From contig NZ_JAKUDN010000002.1 of assembly GCF_024259865.1 (NCBI RefSeq), positions 131,359-195,358 on the forward strand: a DNA stretch of 64,000 nucleotides. The letters are read 5' to 3'. The first letter of the stretch is position 1; each line of letters starts with the position of its first letter. Position numbers and translations under genes: made by a program. The notes under the pieces were generated by a model. The model did not search any database. It was not told the DNA's origin and saw only the letters and a program-made list of their open reading frames with translations. This DNA is from Candidatus Synchoanobacter obligatus (GTDB taxonomy: Bacteria; Pseudomonadota; Gammaproteobacteria; Comchoanobacterales; Comchoanobacteraceae). Positions 34,330-42,657 of this stretch are shown in pieces.

Positions 34330-35202
34330 CGACCTAAGGCCTTTTATTTGTGCAAAAAGACGGTCAATGCCCACAGAGACTCCTGCGCAAGCTGGCATGT
34401 TTTTTATATCTCTGACATCAACAATGGGAACATGGCTTTTAGCGCTATGAAACCGCTCTTCTAAGACGCCAAGATCCGTTGTTTCGTGATATCCATTGGC
34501 AAGCTCACATCCGTTTAACAATATTTCAAATCTCTTGGCATGAGGGTATGGCTCAGACACAACTTCTGCTAGCGCACTCTGAGACGGGTGAAAGTCTTTT
34601 ACCACAACCAAGCCCTTTAAACCTGGCTCAATCTTAGTGACCCAAATCAAATCCAGCCAACTAGATGTTTCTTCTTTTTTTTGCAAGCCAGAAGCATCAA
34701 TGCCTTCTGCGTGGCAATATAGCTTTAGCGTTTTAACATCCATGTCTTCAAATGTTATGCCACAATATTGCTGATATAAGTCTTGCATTGTCAAAATGCA
34801 AGGATCTTCCTTGACGCCGACTGTGGCCAGCAGTGACAAACACTGCTGGATAAGGTCCTGGTCATTAATGCCAAGCTCATACCACTCCAGCATCATAAAA
34901 GCAGGTTTATGCCAATTTTGGTTTTGGTCATCTCGAAACACCGATGCCATTTGATAAATTGACCCCGCCCCTTCAGCCAGCAGCTTCTTCATCTCCCACT
35001 CTGGTGATGTATGCAGAAACCTTTTACCAATTTGCAAATCAACACCAACAGGATCAACCCCAGCATCTGGCACAACCGCCTTGACCAATGGGTTTGTGAT
35101 CACCTCACAAATGCCACGATGCTTCATAAACGCCCTAATTTTCTCCAGAAAATTCGCATAATTCTGCAAATTTTGCCGTTTATTTTCCTGCTCTTGAAAC
35201 AT
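34321..35202 (-). CDS. epmA: EF-P lysine ligase EpmA
   Basis: A class II lysyl-tRNA-synthetase paralogue without anticodon domain (293 residues), which attaches beta-lysine to EF-P. Landmarks: ENKRQNLQNYANFLEKIRAF at the start, DLQIGKRFLHTSPEWEMKKL, IYQMASVFRDD motif 2, FMMLEWYE, and ELANGYHE with GVSVGIDRLF motif 3. The ATG follows GGAAGAG and overlaps the efp 3' end by 23 bases, so modifier and target are co-translated. The partner EpmB (lysine 2,3-aminomutase) is not in the window. Confidence 0.94.
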   Translation of the reverse strand: MFQEQENKRQNLQNYANFLEKIRAFMKHRGICEVITNPLVKAVVPDAGVDPVGVDLQIGKRFLHTSPEWEMKKLLAEGAGSIYQMASVFRDDQNQNWHKPAFMMLEWYELGINDQDLIQQCLSLLATVGVKEDPCILTMQDLYQQYCGITFEDMDVKTLKLYCHAEGIDASGLQKKEETSSWLDLIWVTKIEPGLKGLVVVKDFHPSQSALAEVVSEPYPHAKRFEILLNGCELANGYHETTDLGVLEERFHSAKSHVPIVDVRDIKNMPACAGVSVGIDRLFAQIKGLRSLF

Positions 35203-35746
35203 ACTCTTCCGTTCTTGTATCAATCCGAATCACATCACCCTGCTCAACAAATAATGGCACCTTGATCTCAATCCCGGTTTCAACCATCGCAAGCTTGGTT
35301 CCTCCCGTGACTGTATCGCCTTTTGCATTTGGCGCACACTCGGTGATTTCCAACTCAACAAAGTTTTCTGGAAGCACTGATATCGGCCTGCCATTCCAAA
35401 CAACAACAACGACCAAAGCCTCATCTTTGAGCCACTTCTTGCTCTCTCCAACCTCTGAGGCCAACATCACATATTGCTCATATGTTGATGTATCCATCAA
35501 ATGATACCCTGACTGGTCGATATACAGCAAGTTCATCTGTGTCTCAACAACATCTGCAGCTTCTAATGTTGCGCCTGACGGATGGGTTTTTTGGATTACA
35601 CGACCATTGAGCATATTACGCATTTTCAAGCGATTAAACGCTTGCCCCTTACCTGGCTTAACGTGCTCATTTTCAACAACATTATATGGCGTTCCGTCTA
35701 CCATCACCTTTGATCCAGACCGTAACTGATTCACGCTTATTGACAT
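35180..35746 (-). CDS. efp: Elongation factor P
   Basis: Relieves ribosome stalling at polyproline. The 188-residue three-domain protein has the modified loop EHVKPGKGQAF with the acceptor lysine at about residue 33, the TGGTKLAMVETG and VPLFVEQGDVIRIDTRT domain III blocks, and an intact C-terminus (YVSRAGK). Start: ATG giving MSISVNQLRSG; a TTG four codons earlier is an alternative. The lysine and the overlapping epmA support beta-lysylation. Confidence 0.96.
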   Translation of the reverse strand: MSISVNQLRSGSKVMVDGTPYNVVENEHVKPGKGQAFNRLKMRNMLNGRVIQKTHPSGATLEAADVVETQMNLLYIDQSGYHLMDTSTYEQYVMLASEVGESKKWLKDEALVVVVVWNGRPISVLPENFVELEITECAPNAKGDTVTGGTKLAMVETGIEIKVPLFVEQGDVIRIDTRTEEYVSRAGK

Positions 35747-35772
35747 ATTTTTACTCAATTTCTCACCCCAAC

Positions 35773-35801
35773 AGTATAGCTTGGTTGATTTTCAGTGTAA
35801 A
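35773..35801 (-). promoter_or_regulatory. Promoter of efp-epmA
   Basis: Minus-strand TTTACA, 17-base spacer, TATACT, about 27 bases before the efp start. Confidence 0.75.
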
Positions 35802-35824
35802 ATTTATTTTTTAACATTGTCGGA

Positions 35825-35853
35825 TTTACACCCCACCTTCTTTTCTATATAAT
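35825..35853 (+). promoter_or_regulatory. Promoter of small exported protein C
   Basis: TTTACA, 17-base spacer, perfect TATAAT; AAGGGA ribosome site before the ATG. Back-to-back with the efp promoter, -35 boxes 23 bases apart. Confidence 0.8.
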
Positions 35854-35880
35854 CTCAAAAGCTTAACTTAAGGGAATAAT

Positions 35881-36306
35881 ATGATATCTAACTTCTTCAA
35901 AAAAACGTCCGCCCGCTTAGTTTTCTTAACCCTATCAATTGCCTTGCTTGCAGCTGAGGATCATGCAATACATCACACATTTGTTAATCTCTCATCAAGC
36001 ATTATTAAAATTTCCTCCGACAATGGCGACTTCGACAGCACTCTTCGCCCAGGCTCTTATCTAGGCGGAATAAAACGCGCTAGCGAAAAAAACAAAAAGC
36101 GCACGTTTTCAGTATCTAATCTCTCTAAAGCCGAAGTATACACCTTTACCGACACCGCCGAGACTTTTGGGTTAGGGCAAGTCCGCTTAAACATTCATGA
36201 GCATGGCCAGCCTAAAAGCCTAGCGGTAGAACATAAAGTCAGCTATCCTAACGATAACCAGACGCATCACGTGGTTATCCTAACTGATCCTAAGAATGGT
36301 TATTAG
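35881..36306 (+). CDS. Small exported protein of unknown function (type C)
   Basis: A 141-residue protein with a signal peptide (about residues 1-24, ending ALLAA before EDH). The mature chain starts HHTFVNLSSSIIKISSDNG, with the same N-polar-polar-hydrophobic strand pattern as the type A and B exported proteins. No mature cysteines. Alternating strands and a PGSY turn suggest a beta-sandwich. It has one of the best promoters in the window, so it may be abundant. No family recognised. Confidence 0.63.
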   Translation: MISNFFKKTSARLVFLTLSIALLAAEDHAIHHTFVNLSSSIIKISSDNGDFDSTLRPGSYLGGIKRASEKNKKRTFSVSNLSKAEVYTFTDTAETFGLGQVRLNIHEHGQPKSLAVEHKVSYPNDNQTHHVVILTDPKNGY

Positions 36307-36349
36307 GAACAAACCTAACACCTATTAGGCCTTTATTAACCAGATAGAA

Positions 36350-36378
36350 TTGACTAATATAAAAACAACCTGTAGTAT
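36350..36378 (+). promoter_or_regulatory. Promoter of tRNA-Ile(CAT)
   Basis: TTGACT, 17-base spacer, TAGTAT, 11 bases before the tRNA; may also drive dapF. Confidence 0.65.
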
Positions 36379-36389
36379 TAGTCTATTCA

Positions 36390-36463
<74 letters not shown>

Positions 36464-36482
36464 TAATGAATCAGAGGTTTGG

Positions 36483-37121
36483 ATGCTATACCGATACTCG
36501 GCAGCAGGGAATATTATTGGGATTGCAGCTTCTACCGAAAATCGGCCCAGCCCCCCCCACTGCCCTCAAGCTGTTGATCAATGGGTTATCTATCACCCTG
36601 AAACACTGAATCTACACATCTACAACCAAGATGGGACCATGGCCCAGCAATGTGGCAATGGCCTAAGAACTCTAGGCCTGCACCTGGGGCTGCCCAAACT
36701 AACCGTAATCATTGGTCACAAACAATTTCTCATTGTCAAAAAACACGGACGCCACTGGGTTAACCTAGGGCAAGCCTCAAAGCTTCCAGAAACACCCATC
36801 CCTGTGCCACACCACGCTGTTAACCTAGGCAACCAACATATCATTACCTTTGTCAGCGACAACCTGATATCCGACTTTCAAACGGCCTTCAACCACTTCA
36901 ATATTAGCTTTATCAGTCAGCACAGAAACCAGATTGCCATTAGAACGCACGAAAGAGGCGTTGGTTGGACGCTATCCTGTGGAAGCGCTGCAGCTGCAGC
37001 TGCTTTTGTTTGCAGCCGCCCCGGATACAGATCTTGGGAGGTGTCTTCTTCTGGTGGCATTTTAAATGTTGAGCAACATCAAGGAAACTTATGGCTATCA
37101 GGGCCTGTAAAACAACTATGA
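36483..37121 (+). CDS. dapF: Diaminopimelate epimerase, shortened
   Basis: Interconverts LL- and meso-diaminopimelate for peptidoglycan and lysine. At 212 residues it is about 60 shorter than E. coli DapF, yet both catalytic cysteines remain: QQCGNGLRTL near residues 60-69 and LSCGSAAAAAA near 164-174. The ERGVG pair and GNQHIITFV (normally GNPH) are also kept. The first half has lost loops, and the RGxGET glutamate that precedes the second cysteine is tryptophan. The ATG has GAGG five bases upstream. Likely active but streamlined. The stop abuts a convergent small gene. Confidence 0.83.
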   Translation: MLYRYSAAGNIIGIAASTENRPSPPHCPQAVDQWVIYHPETLNLHIYNQDGTMAQQCGNGLRTLGLHLGLPKLTVIIGHKQFLIVKKHGRHWVNLGQASKLPETPIPVPHHAVNLGNQHIITFVSDNLISDFQTAFNHFNISFISQHRNQIAIRTHERGVGWTLSCGSAAAAAAFVCSRPGYRSWEVSSSGGILNVEQHQGNLWLSGPVKQL

Positions 37122-37313
37122 TTATTTCGCAAATAGATATTTAATCAGTGCAGCAAAGCCCATAACGTGGATCATCACATCCACAAACCGATACAAGCGA
37201 TCGACCAATAGTGCCTGGAACCCGAACCACCCGCCAATTGGCGCCGTGGCTTCAATGGTGGCAAAAAACAAACCTAAAAACAGCAGCACAATGGTTAGGT
37301 CATATACTTTCAT
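37122..37313 (-). CDS. Small two-helix membrane protein after dksA
   Basis: A 63-residue protein with two hydrophobic helices (about residues 5-22 and 42-60) and a middle loop with GGWFGFQALLVDRLYRF. The start overlaps the dksA stop, so it is co-translated with dksA. Function unknown. Confidence 0.66.
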   Translation of the reverse strand: MKVYDLTIVLLFLGLFFATIEATAPIGGWFGFQALLVDRLYRFVDVMIHVMGFAALIKYLFAK

Positions 37314-37735
37314 TCTAAACTCCGCTTTTCATACAATTCAGAAACTGTCTTGCAGTTAATACACTCATCTGCAGTGGGCCTTGCCTCTAGCCTAGAAACA
37401 CCGATATCATCACCACACACCTTACAGTATCCGTACTCTCCTCTTCCCAGGCGATTCCGGGCTTCTTGAAGCTTTTTCTGAAGCTTCCTCCGACGCTCTG
37501 AAGCCCGCAGCCCCATCCTTTGGCTTTCTTCTTGTGACGCCTGGTCTAGGTAATCAACAAAACTTTCATTATCTTGCAAGCTTTCTTTAAACTGAAAAGA
37601 CTCTGACGCCAAGGTTTCCTGCCAAAGTTTGAGCAAGCGGGCAAAGTACCGCTGTTGTGCTGACGACATATAAGCCTCGTCTTCCTGGCTCTCGTACCTT
37701 GGCATCCCTAAAAAATTTTTGTGAGCAACACCCAT
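37310..37735 (-). CDS. dksA: RNA polymerase-binding factor DksA
   Basis: Binds the RNA polymerase secondary channel and, with ppGpp, tunes rRNA and amino-acid promoters. The 141-residue protein has a long helical hairpin (about residues 20-105) and a C-terminal zinc finger YCKVCGDDIG...CINC with all four cysteines. AAAGGAGG lies seven bases before the ATG; the open frame upstream runs into the antisense of tRNA-Met and is not coding. Confidence 0.93.
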   Translation of the reverse strand: MGVAHKNFLGMPRYESQEDEAYMSSAQQRYFARLLKLWQETLASESFQFKESLQDNESFVDYLDQASQEESQRMGLRASERRRKLQKKLQEARNRLGRGEYGYCKVCGDDIGVSRLEARPTADECINCKTVSELYEKRSLE

Positions 37736-37805
37736 AATCAAGCCTCCTTTCACACAAAATCTTTTACCATGTTTTTGCCGCCCACGCAACTTGGTTGTAT
37801 TTCTC

Positions 37806-37834
37806 TTGACATTCTTGCACTTAGAAGACAAAAT
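37806..37834 (+). promoter_or_regulatory. Probable promoter of tRNA-Met
   Basis: Perfect TTGACA with a poorly defined A/T-rich -10 17-18 bases on (CAAATA/AAATAC); ends just before the tRNA. Confidence 0.5.
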
Positions 37835-37846
37835 ACTGAAAAGATT

Positions 37847-37920
37847 GGCTATGTAGCTCAGTTGGTTAGAGCGCGGCACTCATAATGCTGAGGTCGGTGG
37901 TTCAAGTCCACCCATAGCCA
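37847..37920 (+). tRNA. metT: tRNA-Met (CAT), elongator
   Basis: A 74-base cloverleaf: GGCTATG/CATAGCC acceptor, GCTCAGTTGGTTAGAGC D arm, anticodon loop CTCATAA, T arm GGTTCAAGTCC, discriminator A. The acceptor and body follow the GGCTACGTAGCTCAG elongator-methionine pattern and lack initiator features such as an unpaired first base. CCA is not encoded (ACA follows). It lies between divergent dksA and pckA. Confidence 0.9.
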
Positions 37921-38008
37921 CATTCTGACAGGGAAACCAGAAATATCTCAAAGAATCTACAATAAAATAATACAACAAATCCAAACAGCTGTATTCCTTG
38001 CCAAACTT

Positions 38009-39475
38009 ATGATCACCTTAAAGGGTGTGGGACGAAAGAATACGGACATGAACAACAGTGCATATGTGAAGTCATTAAGGGACAGGGAAGGGCTGCCAAC
38101 GCCTTCCGGGGCGCTTGCTGTGCGCTCAGGAAAACACATGGCACGATTTGCCGCAGGGAAGTTTATTGTCGAGAACGAGGTTGATGGCATTGCCTACAAC
38201 CAATACCATCACCCATTGCCTCTTTGTATGTTTCAGCAGTTCTGGCTCGAAACCAACCCATTTCCTATTAAATCAAAAAACACGTACCAAGTGGGCAACC
38301 ACCCAACAAACAACATCTTTGTATCTGTTGAAACTCAAACGCACTGGCACCAGCTGTTTGCATCACACCTGTTCTTAGAGCCCTCGGGAACGCCCTTAGA
38401 ACGCTGGACCCTACGCTGTATACCCGATGCAAAACTCAGCCAAGGACCTGAAGTATTTATTGGCATTTGCTTCTCTGAGAAAAAAGTTTTAATCACGGGA
38501 ACTGGGTATGCAGGAGAGATTAAAAAAGCCATGTTTACCATCATGAATGTGCTACTGCCCCAAAGCGACATCTTAACGCTGCATAGCTCTGCAGTCTTAA
38601 CGCCGTCAAACACATCCATGCTGCTGCTAGGGCTTTCAGGGACTGGCAAAACCACCCTAAGCGCCTGCCAATCCCTGAGAATCATTGGTGACGATGAACA
38701 CGCCTGGTCTCACGATGGTATCTTTAATCTCGAAGGGGGGTGCTATGCCAAAACCATTAACATCACCCCAGAATCAGAACCCAACATATATCACGCGCTA
38801 CGCCAGCCTGCAATCCTTGAAAACACCATCCTTAACAGCCAAAACCTCCCTGACTTTACTGATGACCGGCTGACAGAGAATACCCGTGCAGCATACCCCC
38901 TTGATCACATCCCGAACGCCTATCATCAAGTAGCCCCCCACCCGGCTGATATTGTTTTTCTGTGTTATGACTTATATGGTGTTATTCCTGCAGTGTCTCG
39001 GCTTGATGCTCTTGAAGCTTTGGCATACTATGAAACAGGGTACACTGCCAAGGTTGGCGCAACAGAGGCTGGCTCAAAAAACATATCGCCTGTTTCTAGC
39101 CCATTTTTTGGCCTGCCTTTTTTCCCTTTAAACAAAGCAACCTATAGCGACCTATTTGCCAAAAAAATTCAACAACACCAATCTCGTGTATGGCTTATTA
39201 ATACTGGCTGGAGCGATGGGGGAATCAATGCAGGTCGCAGACACGCTCTATCACAAACACGCCGGATTATTCAGGGTATCGCAGAACAAAAGCTTCACAA
39301 CCTGGCATACAAACGACACCCAGAGCTACAATTACAATACCTCTGCTCTCAACCAAGCTTTCCCCTTAACCCTGAGCTATCTCCTGCATGGACTCGGACC
39401 GCGAGCTTTAAACAGGGGTGCATGATCCTCAACAAGCTGCTTCGCTCGTGTAAACAGACAGTCGATATTGACTAA
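38009..39475 (+). CDS. pckA: ATP-dependent phosphoenolpyruvate carboxykinase
   Basis: Converts oxaloacetate and ATP to PEP, CO2 and ADP; entry step of gluconeogenesis. At 488 residues it is about 50 shorter than E. coli PckA (540). Landmarks: GALAVRSGKHMARFAAGKFIV near 34-54 (the TGRSPKDK loop is altered but keeps the arginine), TGYAGEIKKAMF with metal lysine near 172, LHSSA histidine near 192, P-loop GLSGTGKTT near 208-216, IGDDEH, and ENTRAAYP. The start is uncertain; an internal ATG 13 codons in is equally possible. Confidence 0.9.
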   Translation: MITLKGVGRKNTDMNNSAYVKSLRDREGLPTPSGALAVRSGKHMARFAAGKFIVENEVDGIAYNQYHHPLPLCMFQQFWLETNPFPIKSKNTYQVGNHPTNNIFVSVETQTHWHQLFASHLFLEPSGTPLERWTLRCIPDAKLSQGPEVFIGICFSEKKVLITGTGYAGEIKKAMFTIMNVLLPQSDILTLHSSAVLTPSNTSMLLLGLSGTGKTTLSACQSLRIIGDDEHAWSHDGIFNLEGGCYAKTINITPESEPNIYHALRQPAILENTILNSQNLPDFTDDRLTENTRAAYPLDHIPNAYHQVAPHPADIVFLCYDLYGVIPAVSRLDALEALAYYETGYTAKVGATEAGSKNISPVSSPFFGLPFFPLNKATYSDLFAKKIQQHQSRVWLINTGWSDGGINAGRRHALSQTRRIIQGIAEQKLHNLAYKRHPELQLQYLCSQPSFPLNPELSPAWTRTASFKQGCMILNKLLRSCKQTVDID

Positions 39476-39522
39476 TGCATAGGCGAGTGTCACAATACCA
39501 TCAACATTAGACATGGAATGTC

Positions 39523-40443
39523 ATGCTATTTGACTTTAAGCGCGCTGCTAACAGCAGCCTCCAAAGCGAGTTCAACAAGTTGTTACAGCTTTTTTTTGCT
39601 ATAAAAAAAGAAGCCAGCGCCTCTTTAAGTTTAACATTTGGGGCTGGGTATCTAGCTCCTGCAGAAACACAACTTTTACGAAGGATAGCGTTCGCACTCA
39701 CAAACACCGCTAAAGGGGTTAAAAACACCTTGCTTTTCTTGCTTTATAAAGGCTGCTTTTTACCCATAAAGCTGGCTTTATCTCTTGTCATCAGCACTCT
39801 GGATGTGTGCTATATTGTGCTCGAAGCAGGGCTCGGCATTGTTGCCAACTTATTGTATGTTCTTTTAAACAATTTGTTTATTCACATTGGCGTCTTACAG
39901 CTTGGCACTGCGTTAGCCACAACCATTCTTGCTGCGCCGCCAGCCATCATCGACCATTGTGCCCGCCAACAATTTAAAATTGGATTGGCTGGCATTAAAC
40001 GTGCAGGCATATCATTGCTTCAATACCTTAAGATGCTTGTGTTCGCATTGCCCTCTTTGCTAACTGGACAGAAATACATGCTGTTAGACACCAGAAAAAT
40101 GGTTGACCAACAAAGCCTAACAAGCAAAGAACATTCTAACGAGCAATGGATTATAGGCATTGACAGTTACGTCATCAGCGCGTTTAAAGCCACAATGAAG
40201 AGAACCTACCCTCGTTTCAACAGCCTACTTGCCAACATTGTCGAATTAACGCTTTCACCGCTACTTGTAACGATTAAAGTCGCTCAAATGGCCGTTTTCT
40301 GCTTATTAAGCCTTGAGTATATTGTACTGTCAGCCCCAATAACCTTATCCCAACTTTTCAGGCAGCCTGTTCCACCCAAGACAACAACTCCTGACCTTAG
40401 CGTTTATGCGCCAGCAGCTTGTGACCCTGAGCCCAAGCAATAA
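39523..40443 (+). CDS. Orphan membrane protein (306 residues)
   Basis: A hydrophobic protein with several long hydrophobic stretches (about residues 68-120, 122-146, 170-186 and 240-275) separated by short basic loops, and a proline-rich polar tail (PVPPKTTTPDL...CDPEPKQ). No signal peptide is obvious, and no known family is recognised. The long hydrophobic blocks resemble membrane-deforming or host-membrane effector proteins of intracellular bacteria, but this is weak. It stands between pckA and erpA without clear operon links. Confidence 0.55.
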   Translation: MLFDFKRAANSSLQSEFNKLLQLFFAIKKEASASLSLTFGAGYLAPAETQLLRRIAFALTNTAKGVKNTLLFLLYKGCFLPIKLALSLVISTLDVCYIVLEAGLGIVANLLYVLLNNLFIHIGVLQLGTALATTILAAPPAIIDHCARQQFKIGLAGIKRAGISLLQYLKMLVFALPSLLTGQKYMLLDTRKMVDQQSLTSKEHSNEQWIIGIDSYVISAFKATMKRTYPRFNSLLANIVELTLSPLLVTIKVAQMAVFCLLSLEYIVLSAPITLSQLFRQPVPPKTTTPDLSVYAPAACDPEPKQ

Positions 40444-40507
40444 CTTTAACTTGCCAACAGCTAAAAAAAATGGTATATTTTTTAACTAAATATCAAGAGA
40501 CCGCCTT

Positions 40508-40591
40508 ATGCAAGATCACACAATGACCGTCAGTGTATTGATGTTAATAACCATGCATACCGCCATCACCTTTTCAATGGGCCTGGTGTGA
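40508..40591 (+). CDS. Possible 27-residue peptide upstream of erpA
   Basis: An ATG-started frame of 27 residues (MQDHTMTVSVLMLITMHTAI then TFSMGLV), hydrophobic and with five methionines. AAGAGA lies upstream and the stop is one base before the erpA ATG, so it could be a small membrane peptide or a leader that couples translation to erpA. Too short to be certain. Confidence 0.35.
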   Translation: MQDHTMTVSVLMLITMHTAITFSMGLV

Positions 40592-40592
40592 C

Positions 40593-40967
40593 ATGCCTAC
40601 CCCTGAAATAACAATAACAGCGCCTGCAAGTGCCAAAATTGGACAAATTCTGTCTCACACCCCCTCTAAACCACACTTTCGTGTGCAAATAAAGGGCGGA
40701 GGGTGTAGTGGCTTTGAGTATGTGTTCGGCATAGACGACAACATTAGAGAGCAAGACTTTTCGCAAGAAGTTACCACTGAAACAGGGCGTTTTTCTGTTT
40801 TGATCGACGCCATCAGCCACCAATACATCCATAGTGCAACCATTGATTTTAAGCGAGACGAACAGGGCGAGCGATTTGTTGTATCCAACCCCAATGCCCG
40901 CGCCATGTGTAGCTGCGGCTCATCTTTTGCAGTTGCCGACCACCAAGACAACGGAGCCTCCCAATGA
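40593..40967 (+). CDS. erpA: A-type iron-sulfur carrier ErpA
   Basis: Delivers Fe-S clusters to apoproteins, in E. coli to isoprenoid-synthesis enzymes. The 124-residue protein has the three ligand cysteines: GGGCSGFEY (C38) and CSCGSSF (C106 and C108). The NPNARAMCSCGSSFAV block is closest to ErpA. The C-terminal extension of about ten residues is polar. The stop overlaps the fba start (ATGA), giving an unusual erpA-fba-engB unit. Confidence 0.92.
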   Translation: MPTPEITITAPASAKIGQILSHTPSKPHFRVQIKGGGCSGFEYVFGIDDNIREQDFSQEVTTETGRFSVLIDAISHQYIHSATIDFKRDEQGERFVVSNPNARAMCSCGSSFAVADHQDNGASQ

Positions 40968-41992
40968 CGCTAGTCCCCCTGTCTACACTGCTACGGCATG
41001 CACACAAAAATGGCTACGCCATTCCTGCATTCAATATCAGCTTTCAAGAACAGGCTCAGGCAATATTGGACGCAGCAACTGAAACGCAAAGCCCCGTTAT
41101 CATTCAGCTGTCTACAGGGGGGCTAAAGCACGCCTCAACCTGGATGGTTGATGGGCTAATACAGCATATCAAAAAGAGTCCTTTGCCTATCTGCCTGCAC
41201 CGAGATCATTGCCACTCTCTTGATGACTTTCAAGCCGCCTTAGAGCTTGGCTTTTCATCGATTATGATGGATGGGTCTTTAACCGCCGATGGGAAACCAA
41301 ATGCTTTTGAGGAAAATGTGCGCATAACACAGCAAGCTCTCGACATGGCAAAATCATACCCTGCTTCAGTTGAGGGGGAACTTGGCTGCTTAGGCTCACT
41401 GATAACCGGCCTGTCTGGAGAAGAAGATGGCACGCAGGCTGCTGATATTTTGTCACTTGAACAGCTGCTCACAGACCCTTCCGAGGCACGTGATTTTGTC
41501 GCTCAAGCAAACGTTGACGCTTTGGCTATCGCCATCGGCACAAGCCACGGTGCCTATAAGTTTTCAGCGCCTCCTACCGAGTCTGTTTTAAACATTCAAA
41601 GAGTCTCTATGATTGCGGAGGCCATCCCCAATACACCGCTGGTTCTTCATGGCAGCTCCTCCGTGCCTCAAGACCTTTTAACAACCATCAATCAGCACGG
41701 TGGTGCTATAGACCCAACATTTGGCGTTCCTGTAGCCGCAATACAAAAAGCCATTCAGCACGGTGTTGCAAAAGTAAATATCGACACTGACCTCCGGCTG
41801 GCCGCCACTGCTGCTGTCCGCCAACACCTTAACGAGCATCCAGAAGAAATGGATCCTAGAAAATATTTATCCGCCAGCCGTGCTGCCATGAAAGAGATTT
41901 GCATATCGCGCTACCAAGCTTTTCGCGCTGCAGGCCAAGCCCCATTCATACAAAAGACCCAACATGACCCCTTTACAACTGAAGTTTCTTAA
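40964..41992 (+). CDS. fba: Class II fructose-1,6-bisphosphate aldolase
   Basis: Zinc-dependent aldolase joining or cleaving glyceraldehyde-3-phosphate and dihydroxyacetone phosphate. The 342-residue protein shows YAIPAFNISFQEQAQAIL, the zinc histidine block CLHRDHC (usual LHxDH), GFSSIMMDGS, the VEGELG glutamate, AIGTSHGAYKF with zinc histidine, LVLHGSSSVP and KVNIDTDLRLA. With pckA, tkt and rpiA it fits a gluconeogenic/pentose route. It overlaps engB by 29 bases. Confidence 0.94.
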   Translation: MTLVPLSTLLRHAHKNGYAIPAFNISFQEQAQAILDAATETQSPVIIQLSTGGLKHASTWMVDGLIQHIKKSPLPICLHRDHCHSLDDFQAALELGFSSIMMDGSLTADGKPNAFEENVRITQQALDMAKSYPASVEGELGCLGSLITGLSGEEDGTQAADILSLEQLLTDPSEARDFVAQANVDALAIAIGTSHGAYKFSAPPTESVLNIQRVSMIAEAIPNTPLVLHGSSSVPQDLLTTINQHGGAIDPTFGVPVAAIQKAIQHGVAKVNIDTDLRLAATAAVRQHLNEHPEEMDPRKYLSASRAAMKEICISRYQAFRAAGQAPFIQKTQHDPFTTEVS

Positions 41993-42548
41993 GAGCGCAC
42001 CCTCAATACGCGACCTTCCTGAAGATACCGGCCATGAAATTATTATGGCTGGCTACTCAAATGTTGGAAAGTCTTCAATCATCAACGCCATTGCAAACAT
42101 CAAAAATCTTGCCAAGTGCAGCAAAACACCAGGAAGAACCCAGCTATTTAATGTATTCACATGCCCAAACAACTCACGTGTGATTGACCTCCCGGGCTAT
42201 GGTTTTGCGCAGGTATCCAGGGCCAAGCAAGCCAGCTGGGCAATACGGCTACAAGAATATTTAGAGCACCGAAAATGCTTAAGCGGCCTTATCATCATCG
42301 TAGACATCCGTAGAGGCTTAAGGCCTATCGACCTTGATATCATCGGCTGGTGTTATGACCAAGGGGTTGATTATAGTATCGCGCTTAACAAAGCAGACAA
42401 ACTCTCAAGAAAGCAATGCATTGAGGCACAGCAAAAAATTTTACAAACAATCGAGATCGATGCCTCAAATCTTATCTTATGCTCTTGTTTGAAAAAAACA
42501 GGCATAGATGCTCTTCAAGCAAAACTGCGGAAGCAGCTAGACATTTAA
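41964..42548 (+). CDS. engB: Ribosome-assembly GTPase EngB (YsxC/YihA)
   Basis: An essential large-subunit assembly GTPase. The 194-residue protein has G1 GYSNVGKSS (30-38), G2 with KTPGRTQ, G3 DLPGYGFA, and G4 NKADK (usual TKADK), with the short C-terminal helix typical of the family. It starts inside the end of fba; no ribosome site is distinctive. A promoter for the ATP synthase operon begins about 50 bases after its stop. Confidence 0.94.
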   Translation: MTPLQLKFLKSAPSIRDLPEDTGHEIIMAGYSNVGKSSIINAIANIKNLAKCSKTPGRTQLFNVFTCPNNSRVIDLPGYGFAQVSRAKQASWAIRLQEYLEHRKCLSGLIIIVDIRRGLRPIDLDIIGWCYDQGVDYSIALNKADKLSRKQCIEAQQKILQTIEIDASNLILCSCLKKTGIDALQAKLRKQLDI

Positions 42549-42601
42549 TAATTCATATAAGCACATGCTTTGCTTTTAGCGCAGCCTCAATCAAGAAGTT
42601 C

Positions 42602-42630
42602 TTGCAAAATCTTCATATTAACACTATGAT
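42602..42630 (+). promoter_or_regulatory. Promoter of the ATP synthase operon
   Basis: TTGCAA, 17-base spacer, TATGAT, about 28 bases before atpI. Confidence 0.65.
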
Positions 42631-42657
42631 GGCTATGAATTATAGCAACTGGACCTA

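Noticed and set aside
36307..36345. CCTAACACCTATTAGG near-palindrome after exported protein C as a terminator
   Set aside because: Stem is weak and there is no T-run.
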